Source: Acidimicrobiia bacterium (GTDB lineage: Bacteria > Acidobacteriota > Vicinamibacteria > Vicinamibacterales > UBA2999). Taken from it: DNA of 64,000 nucleotides. A model generated the notes under the pieces. It worked only from the letters and a program-made list of their open reading frames with translations, was not told the DNA's origin and did not search any database. The stretch lies in assembly GCA_016871275.1 (NCBI GenBank), contig VFZG01000001.1:167812-231811 (forward strand). The letters run 5' to 3'. Below are positions 24,173 to 36,141 of this stretch, piece after piece (position 1 is the stretch's first letter; each line of letters starts with the position of its first letter). The translations under genes were made by a program, and so were the position numbers.

Positions 24173-24744
24173 TGCCGCGCCTGCGCATCAAACATGAGCA
24201 TGCGCACGCGGCCCGTCGCTCCGAACACTCGAATTGCCATTTGTGGACCCCGCGAAGCCGAGACATACAGCGTGCCGCTGGTGGCGCTTCCGAGCGGACT
24301 GAACACCAGCAACGAGGTGTTGCCGATTCGCAGCGGATCGTCACCCGGCTCCAGGGAACCCACCCCGGAGACGTCGGTGACCGACTGGTTGATCCGCAGG
24401 GACACCTCCCGAGCCTGGCCGTCCAGCCATTCGGGAGGTGCGAGCGGCAGGTCGATGCCGCGATCGATGTCGCGCTGGAGCACCCCATTGCCGTTACCGT
24501 CGGCGAACAGACGGAACCGCGTCCGTTCGCCGACCATCTCCATCCGTACCGCCACCGAGGTTGCACGCTTGAGGGCCTCCAATCGAGCCCGGTGGAGCTG
24601 CCCAGTGAGATACCTCGCTCCAATCACGGTGCGCTCGCGCTCGAGCGTGCCACCGACCACCGGCACCGCGATCGCGGCCATCAGGAAACAAAGCGACGCG
24701 GCGATGATGATGTCCATCATCGCCGCTCCACGATCCTCAGTCAC
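24160..24744 (-). CDS. GspH/FimT-like minor pseudopilin
   Basis: The 194-aa product has a type IV prepilin-like N-terminus: a short leader MTEDRG, then AAMMDIIIAASLCFLMAAIA as the hydrophobic helix. Cleavage after the glycine would leave aspartate at position +5, where pilins nearly always have glutamate. The C-terminal domain contains RYLTGQLHRARLEALKR and DGNGNGVLQRDID, as in GspH/FimT proteins that prime pilus or pseudopilus assembly and, in some species, bind DNA. It overlaps the ComEA-like gene by eight bases. Confidence 0.78.
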   Translation of the reverse strand: MTEDRGAAMMDIIIAASLCFLMAAIAVPVVGGTLERERTVIGARYLTGQLHRARLEALKRATSVAVRMEMVGERTRFRLFADGNGNGVLQRDIDRGIDLPLAPPEWLDGQAREVSLRINQSVTDVSGVGSLEPGDDPLRIGNTSLLVFSPLGSATSGTLYVSASRGPQMAIRVFGATGRVRMLMFDAQARQWQP

Positions 24745-25072
24745 CGGGCGCCTTGTCGGTCTTCGCGGTCACGACGATCAGCGGCTTGATCTTCAGGAAG
24801 CTCTTCTCGCCGATGCCCCTGACGTTCATCAGCTCCTCGATGCGCTTGAAGCCGCCGCTCTTGGTGCGGAACTCGATGATCCGCTCGGCGGTCTTGCGGC
24901 CAATGCCGGGCAGCGTTTCGAGCTGGTCGAGCGTGGCGGCGTTGAGGTTGACTGCGGTCTTCGACGGCATGGCAGCCGCTGCAGCTGCCGCCTGGGACTG
25001 GGCCTCCGCAATCGGCGCGGTCAACAGCAGCGCGCCACACATCGTGAGAGCGCCAAGGAAATTCATTCGCAT
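24737..25072 (-). CDS. comEA: ComEA-like helix-hairpin-helix protein
   Basis: A 111-aa protein with a signal peptide (MNFLGALTMCGALLLTAPIAEAQ) and the ComEA-type double helix-hairpin-helix (VNLNAATLDQLETLPGIG, then ELMNVRGIGEKSFLKIKPL). ComEA binds incoming DNA in the periplasm during transformation. Together with the pseudopilin, PilZ protein and ComM it suggests a DNA-uptake or type IV pilus role; most pilus genes are not in the window. Confidence 0.85.
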   Translation of the reverse strand: MRMNFLGALTMCGALLLTAPIAEAQSQAAAAAAAMPSKTAVNLNAATLDQLETLPGIGRKTAERIIEFRTKSGGFKRIEELMNVRGIGEKSFLKIKPLIVVTAKTDKAPGD

Positions 25073-25452
25073 ACGTCCTCCAAGGAGTTGAGAGTTGACT
25101 GTTCACAGATGCACGACGACTGCGCGCGGACACCGTGTGAAGTACTCGCGGTCAGGGAGCAGCTCGCAGGAAGCCGCGCGCAGTTGGAACTGCCTTTGAG
25201 CAAGACCGGCGCCACTTGCGGTGATCACCGATAACCCCTTCGAATGTCGACAGTTGCCGAGAGGAACTGATGCGCGATGAACAGTGGAACGGCTCGAAAC
25301 GGCAACTTCGGTTGCGCACCGTTCTTCGGAAACGCCGAATTGGGCCGGAATCGCTGCACCGAGGCTTGTAACTGCGGTTGCCGCCCCGCAACTGCGGTGG
25401 ACAGGCTTCGGTCCGACGAGACCGGCTACAATGCTCGCTCGAAAGGACTTTT
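25073..25452. promoter_or_regulatory. Divergent regulatory region with repeated AACTGC motifs
   Basis: No gene. It separates the ComEA unit from the kinase-like gene. A spaced palindrome GCAGTT-GG-AACTGC lies at 25180-25193. AACTGCGGT occurs twice in direct orientation, at 25370-25378 and 25390-25398, 20 bases apart (two helical turns). A small hairpin GCAAC-TTCG-GTTGC lies at 25302-25315. A -10 box TACAAT is at 25427-25432, so the tandem motif sits just before the expected -35 position. Confidence 0.5.
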
Positions 25453-26268
25453 ATGCGACGAGTCCCCGCACTCCTCGGCGTGTGCGCGATTGCGCTCTCG
25501 GCGACACTGTCCGGTCCATCCGCCGCGGCCCTGGCGCAGGCCGCAGTTCCCGCGCCTGAGCCCGGCAAGTGCTCCATCACCTGGCCGGGGCATGAGCACG
25601 CCATCGAACAGTTGCTGGTCGAAGGCAAGGTTCTCAGGATGGAGGACGTGCCGATTGGCGTCACCAAGCCGCAGCGCGCCCGGCTCGAAGGCGGCGCCAG
25701 CTTCGCGTGGAAGCCGCTGCAGCCTGGCTACAACAAGGGCTTCTTCGAAAGCTACAAGTCGGAAATTGCCGCCTACAAGCTCGATCGCATGCTCGATATG
25801 CACATGGTGCCGCCGATCGCCGAGCGCGTGATCCAGAACAGGCACGGCGCCGCCGTCTACTGGGTCGAGAACGTCCGCGGCTGGAGCGTGGAAAAGCCGC
25901 CCCAGGGCCCCGAGCCGATGTGGAGCCGCCAGCTCACCCGCATGAAGATGTTCGACTTGCTGATCGCCAACATCGATCGCAACCAGGGCAACCTGATCTA
26001 CGACGCCGACTGGCATTTGATCCTGATCGACCACTCGCGCGCCTTCATCAACAAGAAGGACCTCAAAGGCCTGGCCCCGCTCGGACGCGTCGATCGAGAC
26101 CTGTGGGAGAAGATGCAGGCGCTGACGATGGCCGACCTCGATCTCGGACTCGACAAGTGGGTCGGCAACAACGAAAAGAAGGCGCTGCTCGACCGCCGCG
26201 ACCTGATGGCCAAGTCGATCGACGAGCTGGTCAAGAAGCGTGGCGCACGGTCTGTGTTCTATGACTGA
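25453..26268 (+). CDS. Secreted kinase-like protein (HipA/FAM20/PI-kinase-like motifs)
   Basis: The 271-aa product starts at the ATG at 25453, preceded by AAAGGA, and has a signal peptide to about residue 30. The rest has the signature order of atypical kinases: GGASFAWKPL with Lys87, ESYKSEIAAYKLDRMLD with Glu104, MVPPIAERV, IANIDRNQGNLIYD with Asp175 and Asn180, and LILIDHSRAF with Asp193 as the metal-binding aspartate. I infer an ATP-using phosphotransferase that is exported; activity is not proven and no substrate is known. It is followed 97 bases later by a secreted phosphatase in the same direction. The cysteine at 40 may mark the mature N-terminal region. Confidence 0.7.
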   Translation: MRRVPALLGVCAIALSATLSGPSAAALAQAAVPAPEPGKCSITWPGHEHAIEQLLVEGKVLRMEDVPIGVTKPQRARLEGGASFAWKPLQPGYNKGFFESYKSEIAAYKLDRMLDMHMVPPIAERVIQNRHGAAVYWVENVRGWSVEKPPQGPEPMWSRQLTRMKMFDLLIANIDRNQGNLIYDADWHLILIDHSRAFINKKDLKGLAPLGRVDRDLWEKMQALTMADLDLGLDKWVGNNEKKALLDRRDLMAKSIDELVKKRGARSVFYD

Positions 26269-26353
26269 TCGGCCTGGCCAGGTGGACCTGCCGTTTCAGA
26301 TCGACCTGGCCGCCGGATCCTGATCGCCGCCGTCATCTTGGCGACGAATGCGC

Positions 26354-26359
26354 TAGGAT
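26354..26359 (+). promoter_or_regulatory. Possible -10 box directly before the phosphatase start
   Basis: TAGGAT ends seven bases before the ATG at 26366. No convincing -35 is seen. Confidence 0.3.
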
Positions 26360-26365
26360 CTGAGC

Positions 26366-27556
26366 ATGCGGCTGTTCGCATCCGTCCTGGCGCTGTTCGC
26401 GCTGCTCGCGCCGGCGCCCTGGGTCACCGGGCACTCCCACCGCATTGTCGCCATCGGCGACATCCACGGCAGCTTTGACGGCTTCACCTCGATCCTCAGA
26501 GCCGCCGGCCTCACCGATCAGTCGAACACGTGGATCGGCGGACCTGCGCAGCTCATTCAAACCGGCGACTACACCGACCGCGGCGAGGGCACCAAAGCGG
26601 TGCTCGACCTGCTGATGGCGCTCGAACCGCAGGCGAAGAGCGCCGGCGGCCGCGCGTTCGCGCTGCTCGGCAATCACGAAGTCATGAATCTGATCGGCGA
26701 GACCCGCGATGTGACGCGCGAGATCTTTGCCACCTTCGCCGACGCCAACTCCGAGACACGGCGGCTGGCGGCGTGGGAAGACTACGCAAGGCTGGCGGCC
26801 GCGAAGCGGGACAAGGGCGAGACGGTCCCGGCGGTCTACGCGCAGACCAGGGAGGCGTGGCTCACGACCCACCCGCCGGGCCTCGTCGAATACATGCAGG
26901 CGTTCTCGCCGCGCGGCAAATACGGCGCCTGGCTTCGCAGTAAGCCGATTGTCACCGACGTCGACGGCACCATCTTCATGCACGCCGGCATTAGTCCCAC
27001 GGGCGCGCCGGAGCGGCTGGACGATCTCAACACCCAGGTGCGCGATGAAGTGCGCCGCATGGATCGCTTCGTCCAGCAGTTGGTTTCACTCAAGCTCGCC
27101 ACCGCCACCTTCACGCTCAACGACATCCTGCAGGTGGCGTCGAACGAGATTGGCCAGGCCAACCTCATCATCTCGGCGGCCAAGGCCGAAGGCAAGGAAC
27201 CGGATCGCGGGAAGCTCAACGTCCCGCTGCTGACGGAAGCCCAGGAGATTCTGAAGGTCGACACCTGGGTCTCGATCCATCCGGAAAAAGCGCTGTGGTA
27301 TCGCGGGCTCGCCACCCTGCCCGACGATCCCAACGGCGGCCCGTTCGCGCCGCTGCTGCAGAAGTACAAGGCGAAGCGGTTCGTCACCGGCCACACGCCG
27401 CAACTGAAGGGGATTGTCAGCCGCTTCGGCGGCCGGGCGGTGCTGATTGATACGGGAATGCTGGCCAGCGTTTACAAGGGCCGCCCCGCCGCGCTGGAGA
27501 TCGTCGGCGACACGCTCACCGCCATCTACACAGACGGCCGGACGCCGCTACCGTAG
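26366..27556 (+). CDS. Secreted PPP-family metallophosphoesterase
   Basis: A 396-aa exported protein with a signal peptide (residues 1 to about 22) and the full PPP metallophosphatase signature: GDIHG at 31-35, GDYTDRG at 67-73, GNHE at 102-105, FMHAGISP near 207-214 and VTGHTP near 340. It is closest in layout to Shewanella-like bacterial phosphatases. The family removes phosphate from phosphoproteins or small phosphoesters. The location next to a secreted kinase-like protein suggests opposing activities outside the cytoplasm, which is inference. An insert between the GNHE and MHAG motifs is larger than in minimal PPP enzymes. Confidence 0.85.
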   Translation: MRLFASVLALFALLAPAPWVTGHSHRIVAIGDIHGSFDGFTSILRAAGLTDQSNTWIGGPAQLIQTGDYTDRGEGTKAVLDLLMALEPQAKSAGGRAFALLGNHEVMNLIGETRDVTREIFATFADANSETRRLAAWEDYARLAAAKRDKGETVPAVYAQTREAWLTTHPPGLVEYMQAFSPRGKYGAWLRSKPIVTDVDGTIFMHAGISPTGAPERLDDLNTQVRDEVRRMDRFVQQLVSLKLATATFTLNDILQVASNEIGQANLIISAAKAEGKEPDRGKLNVPLLTEAQEILKVDTWVSIHPEKALWYRGLATLPDDPNGGPFAPLLQKYKAKRFVTGHTPQLKGIVSRFGGRAVLIDTGMLASVYKGRPAALEIVGDTLTAIYTDGRTPLP

Positions 27557-27565
27557 CCCGTAGCC

Positions 27566-28495
27566 CTAGATGTTCGCTCCCTTGTACCACTCAATAGTGT
27601 GGCGCAGGCCTTCTTCGAGCCCGACCGTCGGCTTGTAACCCAGCAGGCGCCCGGCCTTGGCAATGTCGGCTTGTGAGTCGCGCACGTCGCCTGTGCGTGG
27701 ATCCTTATAGATGGGTTCCACATCTGACCCGAAGATCTTGTTCAGCGTCGCCAGCAGCTGGTTCAGCGATACGCGGCCGTTGGTTGCCACGTTGACCACC
27801 TCGCCTCCAACGCCTGGCGTTTCAGCCGCAAGGATGACCCCCTCGACCACGTTCGAGACGTACGTGAAATCGCGCGTCTGCCCGCCGTCACCATAGATCA
27901 CCGGACGCGTGCCGGTGCTCAGCGCCTTGATGAACAGCGAGATCACCCCCGAGTACGGCGAGCCGGGATCCTGGCGCGGCCCGAATACGTTGAAGTAGCG
28001 GGTGGTAACGGTCTCAAAGCCGTACAGGCGCGTAAACATCTGCCCGTACATTTCCCCCATCAGCTTCTGCAGCGCGTAGGGCGACAGCGGATTGGTGGGC
28101 ATGGTCTCGGTCTTCGGCAGGACGGCGGTGTCGCCGTAGACAGACGATGAGCCGGCGAAGACCAGACGCGTGACGCCGGCGGTGCGCGAGGCGTGCAGCA
28201 TCTGGAGCATGCCGTCCACGTTGGCGCGATGCGAGCCGAGCGGCTTCTCCACCGAGCGCGGCACCGACGGAATGGCCGCCTGGTGGATCACATAGTCGAT
28301 GCCGGCAACAATGCGTTGCGCAAACGCCGGGTCGGCGCAGTCGCCTTCGATGAACTCCACGCCGTCGCGAAGGTTGTGCCGATAGCCGGTTGCGAAATTG
28401 TCGGCCACGCGCACGCGGTGACCGCGTTGCACGAGCGCCTCTGAAATGTGCGAGCCGATGAAACCGGCCCCGCCGGTCACGAGATAGTTAGCCAA
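27566..28495 (-). CDS. NAD-dependent sugar epimerase/dehydratase
   Basis: Extended short-chain dehydrogenase acting on nucleotide sugars, close to UDP-glucose or UDP-GlcNAc 4-epimerases. Using the TTG at 28495 (GCT AAC TAT follows) gives 309 aa starting at the NAD site, ANYLVTGGAGFIGSH. The catalytic set SSSVYG and SPYALQK (YxxxK) and the substrate segment TTRYFNVFGPRQDP are intact. Further upstream codons reach towards the rnpB 3' end and are unlikely to be translated. It stands apart from the main glycan cluster. Confidence 0.88.
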   Translation of the reverse strand: MANYLVTGGAGFIGSHISEALVQRGHRVRVADNFATGYRHNLRDGVEFIEGDCADPAFAQRIVAGIDYVIHQAAIPSVPRSVEKPLGSHRANVDGMLQMLHASRTAGVTRLVFAGSSSVYGDTAVLPKTETMPTNPLSPYALQKLMGEMYGQMFTRLYGFETVTTRYFNVFGPRQDPGSPYSGVISLFIKALSTGTRPVIYGDGGQTRDFTYVSNVVEGVILAAETPGVGGEVVNVATNGRVSLNQLLATLNKIFGSDVEPIYKDPRTGDVRDSQADIAKAGRLLGYKPTVGLEEGLRHTIEWYKGANI

Positions 28496-28540
28496 TCCGT
28501 CCGTCCGCCCGGCGCCAGATGGCGCCGCAAGCAAAATAGC

Positions 28541-29065
28541 GCCGCAGTGAGCCTATAAGCCGAATTCTGTCCGCCTTGGCCCTTGCGGGCTACGGCGGGA
28601 CGATCATTCCTCTAGTCCCGACATTGCTGGCGGGATCGAGCAACCTACCCGGAGGCGCGAACGGGCCGTTCGTCGGCGGTGTCCCAACGCGGCAGCCGCG
28701 TTGAGAGGCCTGTGCCTCCCTATTTGGTCTTGCTCCGTGCGGGGTTTGGCCTGCCACGTCTGTTGCCAGGCGCGCGGTGGGCTCTTACCCCACCATTTCA
28801 CCCTTACCCGCCTCCGCACCGTTCCGGTGCTACGGCTCAGCAGGCCCTCGTTTCCGGGCTTGCCGCGCCGAAGCACCCGAAGGGTGCGAAGGCGGGCGGT
28901 ATGTTTTCTGTGCCACTGTCCGTCGGGTCGCCCCGCCCGGGTGTTACCCGGCGCACTGCCCTATGGAGTTCGGACTTTCCTCTCTCGTCGCGCCAGAGCC
29001 CGCCGTCCCCCCGAAGGGGCGCGCGGGCGGAGGCGGACGACAGCAATCGCCCGGCTCACTGCGGC
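28541..29065 (-). ncRNA. rnpB: RNase P RNA, bacterial class A
   Basis: Ribozyme that removes 5' leaders from tRNA precursors. The ends pair as helix P1: GCCGCAGTGAGCC (29065-29053 on the minus strand) with GGCTCACTGCGGC (28553-28541). Conserved elements in order are GAGGAAAGTCCG (CR-I), GAGCAAGACCAAATAGG, the GGTAGGTTGC loop that contacts the tRNA CCA, and the terminal GAATTCGGCTTATAGG. The P1-to-P1 length of about 525 bases is above the usual 350-450, mostly through long GC-rich side helices. Antisense open frames across it are not genes. Confidence 0.95.
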
Positions 29066-29076
29066 CTGAACAGGTT

Positions 29077-29101
29077 ATCAGGCCTCCAGGCCTCCAGGCC
29101 A
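29077..29101. repeat. Short tandem repeat after a gene end
   Basis: GGCCTCCA units (GGCCTCCAGGCCTCCAGGCC, from 29085) lie between the rnpB 5' end and the stop of the response-regulator gene. Too short to class with the larger arrays. Confidence 0.4.
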
Positions 29102-30498
<1,397 letters not shown>

Positions 30499-30502
<4 letters not shown>

Positions 30503-32001
30503 CGCTGCTCCGTGCGGACGGTGCGGATCGCGCGCTGATCGAGATCCGGTTCGTAGAGGTAGACGGCGAGCACGTCGCCGGGACGCGCCGCCCCGACAAC
30601 GCGGCGGAAACCGGCGATGGAGTGGACCGGCTGCCGGTTGACTTCAAGGATGATCGATCCGCGATCGATCCCGCCATCGTCCGCCACCGACAGCGGTTCG
30701 ACGCGCTGCACCAGTAGGCCGGTCATGCCGCTGGGAATGTCGAAGCGATGCGCGTTGCTGTCGTCGATTTCGATCAGGCTCAGGCCCAACTCGCCGGACC
30801 CGGTGCGCTGCATCGACCGTTCGGCCGTCGCGGTGACGCGATCGACCGCCTGGCGCGGGCGCTCGGCCAGCTTCACCGACACCGACGTCGCGCGGCCGTC
30901 ACGCAGGTATTCCAGCCGCGCGGCGCTGCCCGGCGGGCGCTCGGCGATGTCGCGAATCAGCCGATCGTGGGTGCGAACGGGCCGGCCGTCCACCGACACG
31001 ATTACGTCGTACGGCCGCAGTCCGACGCGCGCGCCGGGCGATCCCGGCGTGACGTCCTGCACCAGCGCGCCGTCGGCCCGAGACAGCTTCAACGACTGCC
31101 GGAGATCCGGATCGACATCGCGCAGCGTGACGCCAAGGTAGCCGCGCTCCACGCGACCGAGCGTGCGCAACTGCTTCAGCACCGCGCGCGCCTGGTTGAT
31201 CGGGATGGCAAAGCCGATGCCGCTCACTTGCCGGCTCATCGCCGAGTTGATGCCGACGACCTGCCCGCGTGCATTGATCAGCGGTCCGCCGCTGTTGCCA
31301 AAGCTGATGGCGGCGTCGGTCTGGATGTAGTTGTCCAGGCTCGGATCGAACAACTTGCGACCGATGAAGCTGACCACGCCCACGGTGACGGTGTGCTCGT
31401 AGGCCAGCGGATTGCCAATGGCGCAGACCCACTCGCCGACGCGCAGCTTGGATGAATCGCCCAGCACGGCGTGGGCGAACGGGCCGCCAGAAATTTTGAT
31501 TAGCGCGATATCGGTGTCCGGATCGGAGCCCACCACCTCGGCGCGCAACGTCCGGCCATCTGCCAGCTTCACGGTGAGGCGTTCGGCGCCCTCAATGACG
31601 TGGTGGTTCGTCAGGATGCTGCCGTCTGCGTCGATCAGGAATCCGGTGCCAGTGCCGCGCCGGGGCGCATCGACGCCGCGGCGGCCTGGATCGAACGGAT
31701 CGTCGGTGCCACGGCGGGCACCGTCCTCAATCAGCCGCCTGGCCCGACGGGCGCGCGCGGTGGCGTCAATGTTGACGACCGCGGGATTCATCCGTGCCGC
31801 GATGTCGGCGAAGTTCACCGAACCGGGAGGCAACGGACGCGGATCGACCACCTCGCGGATGGCGGTGGCGTCGCTGTCGGAGGCCGCCGCCAGCGGCGCC
31901 GGCGACGCCGGTGCCCCGCGCTGCACGTTCAGCAGCAGGCCCATCAGCACGCCGATGACCAGCGAGAGCGTGGCCGTCGTGATGACGAAAAGGCGCGTCA
32001 T
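30499..32001 (-). CDS. DegP/HtrA-like periplasmic serine protease
   Basis: A 500-aa trypsin-like protease tethered by one N-terminal helix (about 5-25). The catalytic triad is visible: His134 in TNHHVI, Asp164 in DPDTDIALIK and Ser237 in GNSGGP. Two PDZ domains follow, one after GYLGVTLRDVD (about 285-375) and one near the C-terminus (about 395-490). It probably degrades or refolds damaged envelope proteins. Direct coupling with an NtrC-type regulator suggests an envelope-stress response, though the regulator's input is unknown. Confidence 0.92.
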
Positions 32002-32032
32002 GACTCGAACAGTATAGGCGGTCGGGGGGCGG

Positions 32033-34161
<2,129 letters not shown>

Positions 34162-34175
34162 TCAGTATCCCATAG

Positions 34176-34215
34176 GGGCTACGGGCTACGGGCCTGCTAC
34201 GGGCTGCGGGCTGCG
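34176..34215. repeat. Tandem GGGCTAC/GGGCTGC 7-bp units
   Basis: GGGCTAC units followed by a longer GGGCCTGCTAC unit and then GGGCTGC units lie between the ligA start and the polyprenyl synthase stop. Confidence 0.7.
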
Positions 34216-34218
34216 GCT

Positions 34219-35220
<1,002 letters not shown>

Positions 35221-35228
35221 GTTCTTAG

Positions 35229-35257
35229 ATCTCACCATACCGTCCGCATGGTGTCAA
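35229..35257 (-). promoter_or_regulatory. Strong -35/-10 pair, leaderless type
   Basis: On the minus strand TTGACA (35257-35252) and TGAGAT (35234-35229) are 17 bases apart. Transcription would begin near 35222, at the GTG start. Confidence 0.5.
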
Positions 35258-35294
35258 CGAACGCCAAGCGGTTCAGCGCTTTGAGACACGCGGT

Positions 35295-36074
35295 TTACGG
35301 ACGGAACAGGCGGTCGAAGTTGCGGTCGGTCGCCTCGCCGACTTCCGAGGCCGTCACGCCGCGCACCGCAGCGAGCTGCTCAACCACCCTGACCACGTAT
35401 GCGGGCTCGTTCCGCTTGCCGCGAAACGGGATCGGCGCCAGGTAGGGGCTGTCCGTTTCGACCAGCAGCCTGTCTCCCGGCGCGGCGGCGGCTGCCTGGC
35501 GGAGCGTTTCGGCCTTTGGGAAGGTCGCCACGCCGGGAATCGACAGGAAGAACCCGGTCGCCAGCGCGCGCGTCGCCGCCGCGGTATCGCCCGTGAAGCA
35601 GTGGAAGACGCCGCGCAGCCGGCCCTGCCCTTCCTCGTCGATGATCCGGAGGGTATCGTCCTCGGCCTCGCGCGTATGAATCACGACCGGCAGGTCGCGG
35701 CCGAGCGCGAGCCGAATCTGTGCGCGGAACACCGCGTGCTGCACGTCGCGCGGCGAGAAGTCGTAGTGGTAGTCCAGGCCAATCTCGCCCACCGCGCGGG
35801 CGGCGGGCAACGCCTCGAGCCGCCGCGCCACGGTGTCGGCCGCCTGTTGCGGATCGCCCGCAAAGACCTTCGCGTGATGCGGGTGCACACCAACCGCGAA
35901 CCGGCATTCGGGCCAGGCGGCAAGCACGGTTGCCCCTCTCGAAATCTCCGCGTCGTCTTCCGCGGCAAGAATCACGAGCGCGCGCGACACGCCGGCCGCG
36001 CGCGCCCGCTCGACAACGGCGGGGAGATCGTCGAGGAACTCCTCTCCGGCAATGTGACAGTGACTGTCGGTCAT
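35295..36074 (-). CDS. tatD: TatD-family metal-dependent DNase
   Basis: A 259-aa TIM-barrel hydrolase. Metal ligands are visible in DSHCH, EIGLDYHY, VIHTRE, HCFTG and ETDSPYL, all in family order. TatD enzymes act as 3'-5' exonucleases and on DNA breakdown; some also deacylate D-aminoacyl groups. It lies downstream of metG, a frequent bacterial neighbourhood, with a GCTAGCRG array between them. Confidence 0.93.
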   Translation of the reverse strand: MTDSHCHIAGEEFLDDLPAVVERARAAGVSRALVILAAEDDAEISRGATVLAAWPECRFAVGVHPHHAKVFAGDPQQAADTVARRLEALPAARAVGEIGLDYHYDFSPRDVQHAVFRAQIRLALGRDLPVVIHTREAEDDTLRIIDEEGQGRLRGVFHCFTGDTAAATRALATGFFLSIPGVATFPKAETLRQAAAAAPGDRLLVETDSPYLAPIPFRGKRNEPAYVVRVVEQLAAVRGVTASEVGEATDRNFDRLFRP

Positions 36075-36080
36075 AGGCAG

Positions 36081-36136
36081 GCCTGCAGGCTAGCAGGCTG
36101 GCGGGCTAGCGGGCTAGCGGGCTAACAGGCTAGCAA
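36081..36136. repeat. Seven-unit array of the 8-bp repeat GCTAGCRG
   Basis: Units gcctgcag, gctagcag, gctggcgg, gctagcgg, gctagcgg, gctaacag, gctagcaa lie between the metG stop (36142) and the tatD start (36074). Confidence 0.9.
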
Positions 36137-36141
36137 AATAC

